Below, piece after piece: positions 1 through 9,266 of a stretch of DNA of 64,000 nucleotides. The translations under genes and the position numbers were made by a program. The notes below the pieces were generated by a model. That model saw only the letters and a list, made by a program, of their open reading frames with translations. It searched no databases and was not told the origin of the DNA. This DNA comes from Stenotrophomonas sp. UBA7346 (GTDB taxonomy: Bacteria > Pseudomonadota > Gammaproteobacteria > Xanthomonadales > Xanthomonadaceae), in the NCBI GenBank assembly GCA_002471015.1, contig DKPB01000094.1:1840-65839 (forward strand). The letters are read 5' to 3'. Within the stretch, counting starts at the first letter, position 1; each line of letters begins with the position of its first letter.

Positions 1-71
1 AGCAGGTTCTTGACGATGCGACGCATGGTCGAGAAATCGTCGACGATCAGGATGCGCATGTTCTTGTTCAA
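1..71 (-). CDS. cheY: Chemotaxis response regulator CheY (5' end only)
   Basis: Only the first 23 codons lie in the window; the gene runs off the left edge. The N-terminus reads M-NKNMRILIVDDFSTMRRIV, with the acidic pair (DD) of a receiver domain followed by FSTMRRI, which is typical of flagellar CheY. The TTG at 71 is preferred because AGAGGA lies about 8 nt upstream; the in-frame ATG at 59 would leave this ribosome site too far away. It follows fliA by 12 nt in the same direction, the usual place for the cheY-cheZ-cheA module after fliA. Known role: when phosphorylated by CheA it binds the flagellar switch (FliM) and changes rotation. Confidence 0.85.
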   Translation of the reverse strand, partial: MNKNMRILIVDDFSTMRRIVKNL

Positions 72-83
72 AAGATATTCCTC

Positions 84-833
84 TTAGTGTTCCTCGAGCC
101 CGGCGTCGGCCGACTCGAAAATCTTCAGCCGCCCACGCAGGCGCAGCATCGCCTGGCCGTGGATCTGGCAAACCCGCGACTCGCTCACACCGAGCACCGC
201 GCCGATCTCTTTCAGGTTCAGTTCCTGCTCGTAGTACAGCGACAGCACCAGCTGCTCGCGCTCGGGCAGCAGGCCGATGGCCTTGCCCAGCTCGGCACCG
301 AACTGGCTGCGTTCAAGCATCTGCTGCGGGGTGGGGCCGCCGGTGGTAGGGGTATCCAGCTCGCCCTGGTCCTCGATGCGCGACTCCAGGCTAAGCACCT
401 GGCCACGCGATGCGTCTTCGACCAGGCGCATGTATTCGGGCAGCGGCATGTCCATGGCCTGCGCCACTTCGGTGGCGCTGGCAGCACGGCCGGAAGCCTG
501 CTCCAGGCGGCGGATGGTGGCGGCGGCATCGCGGGCACGGCGGTGGACCGAGCGCGGCACCCAGTCGCCACGGCGGATCTCGTCGATCATCGAGCCGCGG
601 ATACGGATCGACGCATAGGTCTCGAACGAGGCGCCCTGTTCTGCGTCGTAGCTGCGCGAGGCTTCGATCAGACCCATCATGCCGGCCTGGATCAGGTCGT
701 CGACCTCGACACTGGCGGGCAGGCGGGCAGCCAGGTGATGGGCGATGCGGCGTACCAGGTCGGCGTGGCGGGCAATGCAGTCATTGGCCGCGTTGCGCTG
801 GACCTCACGGTACTGGGCTGCGGCGTTGTTCAT
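84..833 (-). CDS. fliA: Flagellar sigma factor sigma-28 (FliA)
   Basis: This 249-residue protein is a group 3 sigma factor that directs RNA polymerase to late flagellar genes (flagellin, motor and chemotaxis genes) and is normally held by the anti-sigma factor FlgM. Region 2 is visible as DLVRRIAHHLAARLP...DDLIQAGMMGLIEA followed by ASFETYASIRIRGSMIDEIR; region 4 has LPEREQLVLSLYYEQELNLKEIGAVLGVSESRVCQIH, a helix-turn-helix. The ATG at 833 is chosen because AAGGTGA lies just upstream and because it overlaps the flhG stop codon (ATGA). An upstream in-frame start would add 25 residues unlike sigma factors. It sits last but one in the flhA-flhF-flhG-fliA-cheY run. Confidence 0.96.
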   Translation of the reverse strand: MNNAAAQYREVQRNAANDCIARHADLVRRIAHHLAARLPASVEVDDLIQAGMMGLIEASRSYDAEQGASFETYASIRIRGSMIDEIRRGDWVPRSVHRRARDAAATIRRLEQASGRAASATEVAQAMDMPLPEYMRLVEDASRGQVLSLESRIEDQGELDTPTTGGPTPQQMLERSQFGAELGKAIGLLPEREQLVLSLYYEQELNLKEIGAVLGVSESRVCQIHGQAMLRLRGRLKIFESADAGLEEH

Positions 834-1714
834 GCGCTCACCTTCTGCTGGAGGATGCGTTCCAGGAAGAACTCGACGCCACCGCGCGGTGCGGTCGGTG
901 CCTGCCAACGGGAGGTGCGGCGTGCGATCTCCTGGATGGCCAGCGCCGCCGGCGCGGACGGGTACAGCTTCACCACCGGCTGCTGGCGCTGCACCGACAG
1001 GCGCAGCCAGTCGTCCTGCGGCACGCAGCCCAGGTAGTTCAGCGAGACATCGATGAGGAACTTCTCGCAGACACGCACCAGCTTTTCGTACAGGGCGCGG
1101 CCTTCGTTGGGGTCGCGGGCCATGTTGGCCACCACCTGCACGCGGTCCACACCGCGCTCGCGCGAGAGCACCTTGATCAGCGCGTAGGCGTCGGTGATGG
1201 AGGCGGGCTCGTCGCAGACCACCACCACGGTGTCCTGCGCGGCCTGGCAGAAGGTCAACACGCTGTCGGTGATGCCGGCGGCGGTGTCGATGATCATCAC
1301 ATCGAGGTCGCGTTCCAGCTCGGAGAACACGTTGACCAGGCCCACGTGCTCGGCCGGCTGCAGTTCGGCCATGTGGCGGCGACCGGAAGCCGCCGGTACC
1401 ACCAGCACACCGTTGGGGCCTTCGATGATGACGTCTTCCAGGCTGGCGCGCCCGGCGACCAGGTCGGCCAGGGTGTGCTTGGGCTGCAGGCCGAGCACCA
1501 CGTCGATGTTGGCCAGGCCCAGGTCGGCGTCCAGCAGCAGGGTGCGTTTGCCCATGCCGGCAAGCGCCACGGCCAGGTTGGCCGAGACGTTCGTTTTACC
1601 CACACCGCCCTTGCCGCCGGTCACCGCGATGGTGCGCACGGGGCCGGCTGGCTCGCGCCGGGTGGCCGACAACGGGAAGGTATTGGTCAGCTTGGCGTAC
1701 TCACGCGACTGCAT
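830..1714 (-). CDS. flhG: Flagellar number regulator, MinD-like ATPase FlhG/FleN
   Basis: 294 residues, ParA/MinD-type P-loop ATPase. The deviant Walker A GGKGGVGKT is at residues 33-41, followed by DADLGLANID and a DTAAGI switch region. Known role: FlhG (FleN) restricts the number of polar flagella, partners the GTPase FlhF and, in Pseudomonas and related bacteria, antagonises the activator FleQ. GGAG lies 8 nt upstream of the ATG, and the start lies inside the last codons of flhF (14-nt overlap). The stop overlaps the fliA start, so the three genes are almost certainly translated from one message. Confidence 0.95.
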   Translation of the reverse strand: MQSREYAKLTNTFPLSATRREPAGPVRTIAVTGGKGGVGKTNVSANLAVALAGMGKRTLLLDADLGLANIDVVLGLQPKHTLADLVAGRASLEDVIIEGPNGVLVVPAASGRRHMAELQPAEHVGLVNVFSELERDLDVMIIDTAAGITDSVLTFCQAAQDTVVVVCDEPASITDAYALIKVLSRERGVDRVQVVANMARDPNEGRALYEKLVRVCEKFLIDVSLNYLGCVPQDDWLRLSVQRQQPVVKLYPSAPAALAIQEIARRTSRWQAPTAPRGGVEFFLERILQQKVSA

Positions 1715-3431
1715 TGTTCAACTCCGGGTTGCAGGGCATATCGGCCGCGCGGCGCAAATCTTCAAGGCGAAGTACAAGATTTGCGGCCGAGGCCCGGTAC
1801 AGGTCTTCCGGCACGTCCTGGCCGTCGGTCACCCAGGTGATCGGCAGGCGGTGGTCCACCGCTACCGACAGCGCCGATCCGAAGCGGCCGGTCTCGTCCA
1901 GCTTGGTCAGCACCACGCCCTGTGGGTTGGCGGCGCTGAAGCGGCGCACCACTTCATCCATGTCCTGGAAGCTGGTGTTGGCCGGCAGCACCAGCAGGGT
2001 GCGGATCTGGCCGGCGGCCCGCAGCCACTGCAGCTGGGCGGTGAGGGCACGGTCGCGCTGGCCCAGGCCGGCGGTGTCGATAAGCACCAGCTTGTAGTCG
2101 GCCAGCTTGTGCAGCAGCTGGTTGAGATCGGTGCCGCTGTTGGCCTCGTGCACGGCGATGCCGAGCTGGCGCCCAAAGCCATACAACTGTTCGCGGGCGC
2201 CGATGCGCTGGGTGTCGGTGGTGACAAGGGCGACGTCACGGGCGGCGTGGGCTTCGGCAAAGCGCGAGGCCAGCTTGGCGATGGTGGTGGTCTTGCCGGC
2301 GCCGGTGGGGCCGACCAGGGCAATGACACCGCCGGTTTCGATCGGATCGCTGGGGGCGATCGGCAGCCTCCTGGAGATCAGCCCCAGCATCAGGCCGCGG
2401 GCACGGGTGGGATCGGTATCGGCCGGGATCTGGATGGCGACGTCGCGGGCCAGCCCGGCGTCGAAGCCATACTCGTCCATCAGGTCCAGTGCATTGGCGC
2501 GCACCGCACTGCCGCGCAGGCGTTCGTCGGTGAAGCGATTCATCTCGCGCTCGATCAGATGGCGCATGCCGGCTACTTCCTGGCGCAGCTGCAGCAGCTG
2601 TTCGTCGTCGCGCGGCGCGGCGGCAACCGCTACCGGGGCGGGAACGGAGGCGAGGGCAGGGGTAGCGACAGGGGCCGGTGCGATGGCAAGCGGGGCAGCG
2701 GGCGCGCTGACAGCAACCAGCGGCGGCACGGCGGCGGTGGTTGCAGCAGCCACAACCGGCTCCATCGCGGCCGATGCAGGTACGGGCGCGGTGAATTGCG
2801 GTGCCTGCTGTACCGGCAGCGGCGGGTCGATCTGGAACTGGGCCCGGCCCTGCGGACGTTCCGCATGGACCGTGGCCGCCGCCGCGTGGGCCGAGAAGCT
2901 GACGCTGTCCTCCACCAGTGCTGGGGATTTGACAGTGCTGCCGACGGGACGGAAGGCAGGTACCACCGGCGGCTCGTCGGCGCTGGCCGGCAAGGTGGCG
3001 AACACCTGCCGCGCTGCGGTGGCGCTGGGTTCGGCGGCAGGTGCCTTGAGCAACGCTGCAAAGCGGCTGCCCGGGGCCAGCTCGATGCTGTTGTCGATGG
3101 AGCGGCCAGTGGCCCCCACCGCGGAGCGCGCCAGCGCAGCCACGGCCGACGCGGTGGCCACGACCGGTTCCTGCGCCGGCGCCTTGCGACGGGTTACCGC
3201 CGCCATGATGGCTTCGGCGGCGCTGCGCGGCTTGGCCGGTGCCGGCGGTGCCGGGCGGGTGGCTTCCAGCGCCTGCTGCACCGCGGTTTCGTCGTAGTGC
3301 GCGGCCGCCACGATCTCGACGCCTTCCTCGATCCGGCGGTTGGACAGGATCACGGCGTCAGGCCCATGTTCCTTGCGGACCAGGTTCATGGCGGTGCGCA
3401 TGTCGGCGGCGACGAAACGTTTGATCTTCAT
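1701..3431 (-). CDS. flhF: Flagellar placement SRP-type GTPase FlhF
   Basis: 576 residues from the chosen start. The N-terminus MKIKRFVAADMRTAMNLVRKEHG is the conserved FlhF opening. A long Ala/Pro-rich linker (about residues 80-280) leads to the NG domain with G1 GPTGAGKTTTIAKLA near residue 373, then TTDTQRIGA, IDTAGLG and TKLDETGRFG. Known role: marks the cell pole and recruits early basal-body parts; works with FlhG. An in-frame ATG 57 nt upstream (3488) has a better ribosome site (GAAGGAG, 11 nt) and would add 19 residues, so the start is not settled. It lies 140 nt after flhA; no convincing sigma-54 site was found in that gap. Confidence 0.93.
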   Translation of the reverse strand: MKIKRFVAADMRTAMNLVRKEHGPDAVILSNRRIEEGVEIVAAAHYDETAVQQALEATRPAPPAPAKPRSAAEAIMAAVTRRKAPAQEPVVATASAVAALARSAVGATGRSIDNSIELAPGSRFAALLKAPAAEPSATAARQVFATLPASADEPPVVPAFRPVGSTVKSPALVEDSVSFSAHAAAATVHAERPQGRAQFQIDPPLPVQQAPQFTAPVPASAAMEPVVAAATTAAVPPLVAVSAPAAPLAIAPAPVATPALASVPAPVAVAAAPRDDEQLLQLRQEVAGMRHLIEREMNRFTDERLRGSAVRANALDLMDEYGFDAGLARDVAIQIPADTDPTRARGLMLGLISRRLPIAPSDPIETGGVIALVGPTGAGKTTTIAKLASRFAEAHAARDVALVTTDTQRIGAREQLYGFGRQLGIAVHEANSGTDLNQLLHKLADYKLVLIDTAGLGQRDRALTAQLQWLRAAGQIRTLLVLPANTSFQDMDEVVRRFSAANPQGVVLTKLDETGRFGSALSVAVDHRLPITWVTDGQDVPEDLYRASAANLVLRLEDLRRAADMPCNPELNNAVA

Positions 3432-3571
3432 GTTCTGGTACCGGGAGTGGGGCTGCGGCGAAGGCGTGGCGTTGGCGATGTGGAACATGGCGTGGCGGGC
3501 TCCTTCGTGCGCGGTTGTTGCGGGATCGGGTCAGGTGTCTGTTTTCTGTCGCGTTGCCGGTGGGCCGCGCC

Positions 3572-5680
3572 TCAGCTGATCGTGCCGACCAGCTTCAGGC
3601 GCTTGTCCTCCGGCACCTCGCTGTAGGCCAGGACCGACAGCGACGGCACGCTATGTCGGACCAGGCGCGCCAGCGCCGCGCGGACCGGCGCCGGTACCAG
3701 CACGACCGCGGGCTCGTTGCGGGCCTCCTGCTTGCCGACGCAGTCGGCAAGACTCTGGTGGAGGCGTTCGGCGAGACCGGGTTCCAGTGCGGCACCATTG
3801 CCTTGCGTGGACTCCTGCAAGACCCGTTCCAATTGCGGGTTGAGCGTGAATACCGGCAGCTCCGGCGACATCCCGGCGATCTCCTGCACGATGAAGCGGC
3901 CCAGCGCATTGCGCACGGCGGCGGTAAGCGCGGTCGGGTCCTGGGTGACCGGTGCGGTTTCCACCAGCGCCTCGGCGATCTTGCGCAGCTGGCGTACCGG
4001 GATGCGCTCCACCAGCAGGTTCTGCAGCACGCGCGCCACGGTGGACAGCGGCAAGGCCTTGGGCGAGAGATCCTCTGCCAGCTTGGGCGCAGTCTTGGCG
4101 AGGGTGGCCAGCAATTGCTGCACTTCTTCGTGGCCCAGCAACTCCGGCGCGTGCTCGCGGATCAGGTGCGACAGGTGGGTGGCAATGACGGTGGCCGGAT
4201 CAACCACCGTATAGCCCAGCGATTCGGCCTGGGCGCGCTGATGGGGTTGGATCCAGGTGGCATCCAGGCCGAATGCCGGATCCTTGCCGGCAATGCCGTC
4301 CAGCTTGCCCATGGCGCTGCCCGGGTCCAGCGCCAGTTCGCGGTCGGGATGGATGTCGGCGGTGGCTACCGGTACCCCGTGCACCAGCAGACGGTAGCTG
4401 CTGGCCTGCAGTTCCAGGTTGTCGCGGATGTGCACCGGCGGGATCAGGAAGCCCAGGTCCTGGGTGAGCTTGCGCCGTACCCCCTTGATGCGTGCCATCA
4501 ACTCGCCGCCCTGGGCCTTGTCGACCAGCGGGATGAGCCGGTAACCGACCTCCAGCCCCAACGGATCCACCGGGCGCAGTTCGTCCCAGCTCAGTTCGGC
4601 GGTCGGCGCCGGTTGCGGCTGGCCCAGTGCACTGAGGGTACCCTCCGCGGCAGTGCTGGCTGCCGCCGCCTTGCTGGCGGATTCGGCAACATCACGCTTC
4701 CAGAACTTCCAGGCCAGGAAGCCGAGCACGGCGGCCAGGCTGAGGAAGGCCAGGTTGGGCATGCCCGGCACCAGGCCGACCAGACCGATGATGCCGGCGG
4801 CGATGGCCAGCGCACGGTACTGGCCGAACACCTGGCCCATCATCGCCTGGCTCATGTCCTGTGAGCGCGAGGCGCGCGTGACCAGCATGGCCACCGCACT
4901 GGACACCAGCAGGGCCGGCAGCTGTGCCACCAGGCCGTCACCGATGGAAAGCAGGGTATAGGTGGCGGCAGCATCGCCGAACGGCATGCCGTGCTGCATC
5001 ACGCCCACGGCCAGGCCGCCGAGCATGTTGATGAACAGGATCAGGATGCCGGCAATGGCATCACCGCGGATGAACTTGCTGGCGCCGTCCATCGCGCCGT
5101 AGAAGTCGGCTTCCTCGCGGACTTCCTCGCGGCGCAGCTTGGCTTCCTCGCGCGTCAGCAAACCGGCGTTGAGGTCGGCGTCGATCGCCATCTGCTTGCC
5201 GGGCATGGCATCCAGAATGAAGCGGGCAGTCACTTCCGACACGCGGCCGGCACCCTTGGTGATCACCACGAAGTTGATGATGGTCAGGATGGCGAACACC
5301 ACGATGCCGACCGCGTAGTTGCCGCCGATGACGAACTCGCCGAAGGCGGCAATCACCTTGCCCGCGGCTTCATGGCCGTCCTGGCCGTTGAGCAGGATGA
5401 CGCGGGTGGAGGCCACGTTCAGTGCCAGGCGCAGCATGGTGGTGACCAGCAGCACGATGGGGAAAATGGTGAAATCCAGTGGCCGCTTCACATACACCAC
5501 GGCCAGCAGCACCATCAACGAGATGGCGATGTTGAGGCTGAACAAGGCATCCAGCACCGGCGGGGCCAGCGGCACCACCACCATGGCCAGCAGGGCAAGC
5601 ACGATCAGCGGAGCGCCGATGCCCTGGCGCAGCATTTCCAGCAGGCGCCGGGCGGACATGCCGTTGGCGGCGTTGCTCAT
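3572..5680 (-). CDS. flhA: Flagellar export gate protein FlhA (primary system)
   Basis: 702 residues, normal for FlhA. About eight N-terminal membrane segments (residues 20-310) include the conserved LRLALNVASTRVILL and the FHIPEP-family stretch EADFYGAMDGASKFIRGDAIAG; the C-terminal half is the cytosolic ring domain that receives chaperone-substrate complexes. Role: proton-driven export gate of the flagellar type III apparatus. The start overlaps the flhB stop by 4 nt (ATGA), and GGGGG precedes it. It is clearly diverged from the second FlhA at 60,324: for instance the loop after membrane segment 4 reads DADLNAGLLTREEAKLRR here and DADMNMGLIDEHEARRRR there. Confidence 0.97.
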   Translation of the reverse strand: MSNAANGMSARRLLEMLRQGIGAPLIVLALLAMVVVPLAPPVLDALFSLNIAISLMVLLAVVYVKRPLDFTIFPIVLLVTTMLRLALNVASTRVILLNGQDGHEAAGKVIAAFGEFVIGGNYAVGIVVFAILTIINFVVITKGAGRVSEVTARFILDAMPGKQMAIDADLNAGLLTREEAKLRREEVREEADFYGAMDGASKFIRGDAIAGILILFINMLGGLAVGVMQHGMPFGDAAATYTLLSIGDGLVAQLPALLVSSAVAMLVTRASRSQDMSQAMMGQVFGQYRALAIAAGIIGLVGLVPGMPNLAFLSLAAVLGFLAWKFWKRDVAESASKAAAASTAAEGTLSALGQPQPAPTAELSWDELRPVDPLGLEVGYRLIPLVDKAQGGELMARIKGVRRKLTQDLGFLIPPVHIRDNLELQASSYRLLVHGVPVATADIHPDRELALDPGSAMGKLDGIAGKDPAFGLDATWIQPHQRAQAESLGYTVVDPATVIATHLSHLIREHAPELLGHEEVQQLLATLAKTAPKLAEDLSPKALPLSTVARVLQNLLVERIPVRQLRKIAEALVETAPVTQDPTALTAAVRNALGRFIVQEIAGMSPELPVFTLNPQLERVLQESTQGNGAALEPGLAERLHQSLADCVGKQEARNEPAVVLVPAPVRAALARLVRHSVPSLSVLAYSEVPEDKRLKLVGTIS

Positions 5681-6807
5681 GGCTGTGCCCCCTTGGCGAA
5701 TTCCTCAACCTCGAGGGAAGGCATCTGGGGCATCGGGCCGGTACGCCACTGGCGCAGCTGGTAGACGTAGGACAGGACCTGGGCGACGGCCGAATACAGT
5801 CTCACGGGGATTTCCTTGCCGAGTTGGCTCTCCCGATACAAGGCGCGTGCCAAAGGCGGGGCAGAGACGATGGCGACCTTGTTGCCGTCGGCTACCTGGC
5901 GGATGCGCAGGGCCAGTTCGTCCACGCCGCGGGCCACCACGGTGGGGGCATTCATGCGCCCGCTTTCGTACTTCAGGGCAACCGCGTAGTGGGTGGGGTT
6001 GACCAGCACCACGTCCGCGCTGGGCACCGCTTCCATCATCCGTCGCTGCGAAAGCTGCATCTGCATCTGCCGGATGCGGCCCTTCACTTCAGGGCTGCCT
6101 TCGCTTTCCTTCAGCTCGCGGCGCAGCTCCTCGCGGGTCATTTTCAATTTCCGCAGCCAGTTCCACTTCTGGTACGGCGCGTCGATGGCGGCCAGCAGCG
6201 CCATGGCGCCAGCGGTAGCCAGCAGCAGCTTGAGGGTGAAACCCAGGCCGTGGCCGATGGCCGATTCCAGTGGCTGGTGCAGCAACCCGCGCAGGGCCTG
6301 CGCGCCTTGCCACAGGCACAGGCCAGCGGCCGTGCCGACAAAGGCCACCCGCAACAGGGATTTGACCAGCTCGGCCAGTGCTTCCGGCCCGACCAGGCGC
6401 TTGAATCCGGTCATCGGATTCAGGCGGTTGAGGTCGGGTATCAGCGCCTTGTTGGAAAAGCGCAGCCCCCCCATCAGCACCGGGGCGATGAAGCCGGCGC
6501 CCACGCAGATCAGCAGCAGCGGGCTGAAAGCCAGCATCAACCTGAGCAGCATCCAGCCAGCGTGGCCGAACAGTGCGTTGGGGGTGTCGAGAAGGGCAGG
6601 GTCGGGGGAAAGCGCGGCCCTCATCCACTCCCGGGCCGAGCCGCCCATGCTGCCGGACAGGGCATACAGCCCCACCACCGCGGCGACGAAAACAGCGGCG
6701 GTCGCCAGCTCACGGGAGCGGGGGATATTGCCTTGTTCGCGGGCCTCGCGCAGACGTTTTTCGGTGGGAAGTTCGGTTTTTTCCCCGGCCTGTTCGTTTT
6801 CGGACAT
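5677..6807 (-). CDS. flhB: Flagellar export switch protein FlhB (primary system)
   Basis: 376 residues. The N-terminus TELPTEKRLREAREQGNIPRSREL is typical, four membrane segments follow, and the C-terminal cytosolic domain has the self-cleaving motif NPTH at residues 270-273 (DVVLVNPTHYAVALKY). Cleavage between Asn and Pro is known to switch export from rod/hook to filament substrates. No strong Shine-Dalgarno sequence precedes the ATG. A sigma-54 promoter match lies 34-49 nt upstream, so flhB probably heads the flhB-flhA-(flhF-flhG-fliA) transcript. Confidence 0.96.
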   Translation of the reverse strand: MSENEQAGEKTELPTEKRLREAREQGNIPRSRELATAAVFVAAVVGLYALSGSMGGSAREWMRAALSPDPALLDTPNALFGHAGWMLLRLMLAFSPLLLICVGAGFIAPVLMGGLRFSNKALIPDLNRLNPMTGFKRLVGPEALAELVKSLLRVAFVGTAAGLCLWQGAQALRGLLHQPLESAIGHGLGFTLKLLLATAGAMALLAAIDAPYQKWNWLRKLKMTREELRRELKESEGSPEVKGRIRQMQMQLSQRRMMEAVPSADVVLVNPTHYAVALKYESGRMNAPTVVARGVDELALRIRQVADGNKVAIVSAPPLARALYRESQLGKEIPVRLYSAVAQVLSYVYQLRQWRTGPMPQMPSLEVEEFAKGAQP

Positions 6808-6840
6808 TGCACGGCTTGGATGAGGGTGTCATCGAAGCGG

Positions 6841-6856
6841 TGCAAGAACCATTCCA
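6841..6856 (-). promoter_or_regulatory. Sigma-54 promoter for flhB
   Basis: On the minus strand the sequence reads TGGAATGGTTCTTGCA, with GG and GC elements separated by exactly 10 nt, matching the RpoN consensus TGGCACG-N4-TTGCA apart from the central AC. The predicted transcription start is near 6830, giving a leader of about 23 nt before the flhB ATG. In Xanthomonas and Pseudomonas, sigma-54 with FleQ drives class II flagellar operons, so this placement fits. Confidence 0.75.
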
Positions 6857-6973
6857 CTTGGCCGATGCCGGGTGGGCACGGTGTCGACCGCTGAGCGGAT
6901 ATGCCAGCGGCGGCCGGTTTGCAGGGTAGCCGGGCATTGACAGCTTCACAGCCAGCGCAGCCGCTACCGTGGT

Positions 6974-9100
6974 TCAGAGGGGGTCGGCCGCCCCTTGCAG
7001 CGATGTCAGCCGGGCATCCAGTGCTGCCTGGCGGGCATCGCCGCTGTGCAGGCGCATGAAGTTCTCGGCGCTCACCGGGCGGCCCAGCAGGTAGCCCTGC
7101 AGGTGATCACAGCCCAGCCGTTCCACATAGGCGCGCTGCCCCGGGGTCTCGATACCTTCGGCAACCACCTGCAGGTTGAGGGCGTGGGCCAGGGCGACGA
7201 TGGCCGACACGATGACCACGTCCTCGTCGCTTTCCTCAAGCGAGACGACGAAAGCGGGGTCGATCTTGATTTCGGTGGCAGGCAACCGCTTGAGGTGCAG
7301 CAGGCTGGAGTGGCCGGTACCGAAATCATCGATGGAGATGCCCACCCCCAGTCCGGCCAGGCTGCGCAGCACGTTGATGGCGTTGTCGGTATCGCGCATC
7401 ACCGCGCCTTCGCTGATCTCCAGGATCAGCCGCGCGGGGGCCAGCTCGCTGTGCTGCAACGCATGGCGCACGTCCTCCAGCAGCTTCTGCGAGCCCAGTT
7501 GGCGGCCCGACAGGTTGACCGAGATGCGCCAGTTGTCATGCCCTGCGTCCTGCCAGCTGCGCATCTGCCGGCAGGCTTCTTCAAGGACCCAGGCGCCGAG
7601 GGTTTCGATAAGGCCATTGTGTTCGCCCAGGCGGATGATGCGCTCGGCGGGTATGTAGCCATGCTCGGGGTGGCGCCAGCGGATCAGCGCCTCGGCACCG
7701 CTGATGCGGCCGCTGTTGGCGTGCACGCGTGGCTGGTAGTGCAGGAACAGCTGCGATGTGCCGATGGCCTTGCGCAGATCCTCCAGCAGGCGCGCATCCT
7801 GCTCGGCGGTATCGTTCATCCAGTCGGCGAACATGACATGACTGTTGCGCCCGGACTGCTTGGCACAGCGCATGGCGGTTTCCGCCATGGCCACCAGCTG
7901 CGGTGCGGTCACGCCGCCGCCGCTGTGGACGACCACACCCAGGCTGCCGGTCATGCGCAGGTCACGGCCGGCCACCCGCACCGAATTGACGGCCAGGATG
8001 ATGCGCTCGCACTGCGCATCGATATCGGCCGGGATGGAAAGCGCACTGGCAATCACGAACTGGTCGCCGCCCATTCGGCCTACCAGGTCCTCGGCCGGCA
8101 GCAACTGACGCAGGCGTTCGGATATATCGACCAGCACCGCGTCGCCGGTCTGCGCGCCGAAGGTGCCGTTGATGTGTCGGAACCCGTCCATGTCGATCGA
8201 CATCACCACGAACGCGTTGTCGTCTTCGATCATCTGCTCGATGCGTTCGTGCACCAGCTGCCGGTTGGGCAGGCGGGTCAGGGCATCGTGCTGGCTGGCG
8301 TGGAACAGCTCCTTGCGGGCATCGTCCAGCGACGCCGCCAACATCGAGTTGCGCAGGTGCAGCAGGCGTGCCTGCATGCGCTGCTCGAACAGCGAGATCG
8401 TCAGCACGACAGCCATCACGCCCACGGTCAGCAGTACCACGCAGGCAGCCAGCCATTCGGTAGGTACGCCCCCTTCGCCGGCGGCACCACACACAGCGCC
8501 TTCCGGAAACTGCGCGGCGGCCATGCCGGTGTAGTGCATGCCTACGATGGCCAGGCCCATGACCGCCGCCGCGACCAGGCGCGGCGGCAGCGCGTACTCG
8601 GCGGTGCGCAGGCGGAAGGCGATATACAGCGCGCTCCAGGAGGCGGCCACCGCAATCACGATGGACAGCACGAACCAGTGGCGGTCGTACTGGATATCCG
8701 GCTGCATGCGCAGGGCGGCCATGCCCACGTAGTGCATCCAGGCAATGCCCAGGCCCATCAGCAGGGCGCCCAGTGCCAGGCGCAGGTGGGGCAGGGTGGG
8801 GCGGGAGACCAGCCACAGGGCGAAAATCGATGCTGCGATGGCGACCAGCAGCGACTGCAGGGTCAGCCACAGGTCGTAACCCAGCGGGATGGGCAGGCGG
8901 AAGGCAAGCATGCCCACGAAATGCATGGACCAGATGCCGCAGCCCATGGCCACACCACCGGCCAGCAGCCAACGTGCGGCGGTACGTCGCGGTTGCGTGG
9001 CGGTAACCCGGGAGGCCATGTCCAGTGCCGTGAACGAGGCAAGGATGGCAACCAGGATGGACAGCACCACGAACAGCGGGTTGTAGCTGCCTTCTAGCAT
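6974..9100 (-). CDS. MHYT-GGDEF-EAL c-di-GMP signalling protein in the flagellar operon
   Basis: 708 residues. The N-terminal membrane sensor (residues 1-250) holds three MHYT-type motifs (SMHFVGM, WMHYVGM, GMHYTGM), thought to bind copper and sense a diatomic gas. The GGDEF domain (about 275-430) has GGDQF in place of GGDEF, so diguanylate cyclase activity is doubtful. The EAL domain (about 440-690) keeps EALIRW, NLSG, the Glu of LEISEG, DDFGTG, the Lys of IKID and AEGIET, so phosphodiesterase activity is likely. The ATG at 9100 is preferred to the adjacent TTG because AGGAGG lies about 7 nt upstream. Its place between fliR and flhB suggests it sets local c-di-GMP for motility. Confidence 0.93.
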   Translation of the reverse strand: MLEGSYNPLFVVLSILVAILASFTALDMASRVTATQPRRTAARWLLAGGVAMGCGIWSMHFVGMLAFRLPIPLGYDLWLTLQSLLVAIAASIFALWLVSRPTLPHLRLALGALLMGLGIAWMHYVGMAALRMQPDIQYDRHWFVLSIVIAVAASWSALYIAFRLRTAEYALPPRLVAAAVMGLAIVGMHYTGMAAAQFPEGAVCGAAGEGGVPTEWLAACVVLLTVGVMAVVLTISLFEQRMQARLLHLRNSMLAASLDDARKELFHASQHDALTRLPNRQLVHERIEQMIEDDNAFVVMSIDMDGFRHINGTFGAQTGDAVLVDISERLRQLLPAEDLVGRMGGDQFVIASALSIPADIDAQCERIILAVNSVRVAGRDLRMTGSLGVVVHSGGGVTAPQLVAMAETAMRCAKQSGRNSHVMFADWMNDTAEQDARLLEDLRKAIGTSQLFLHYQPRVHANSGRISGAEALIRWRHPEHGYIPAERIIRLGEHNGLIETLGAWVLEEACRQMRSWQDAGHDNWRISVNLSGRQLGSQKLLEDVRHALQHSELAPARLILEISEGAVMRDTDNAINVLRSLAGLGVGISIDDFGTGHSSLLHLKRLPATEIKIDPAFVVSLEESDEDVVIVSAIVALAHALNLQVVAEGIETPGQRAYVERLGCDHLQGYLLGRPVSAENFMRLHSGDARQAALDARLTSLQGAADPL

Positions 9101-9266
9101 CAAACCCCTCCTTTTGGTGTCCGCATCGCGAACGCGATAACGGGGGCCGCGCGGCTTTCTGTCCCCTGCCGCCCATGGCTACTGTAGGACTATCCTCGGG
9201 TAACAGCGAGCCAGCAAGAGGGCGGCTGACGAATGCAACAGCCCGAGTGCCGAGCTGTGGCTGATG

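Noticed and set aside
1194..3626. Long plus-strand open frame of about 810 codons opposite flhG and flhF
   Set aside because: It is antisense to two well-identified genes, has low-complexity Gly/Arg/His-rich text and no domain; typical shadow in GC-rich DNA.
6995..9097. 700-codon plus-strand open frame opposite the MHYT-GGDEF-EAL gene
   Set aside because: His/Gln-rich shadow of the real gene, without motifs or initiation site.
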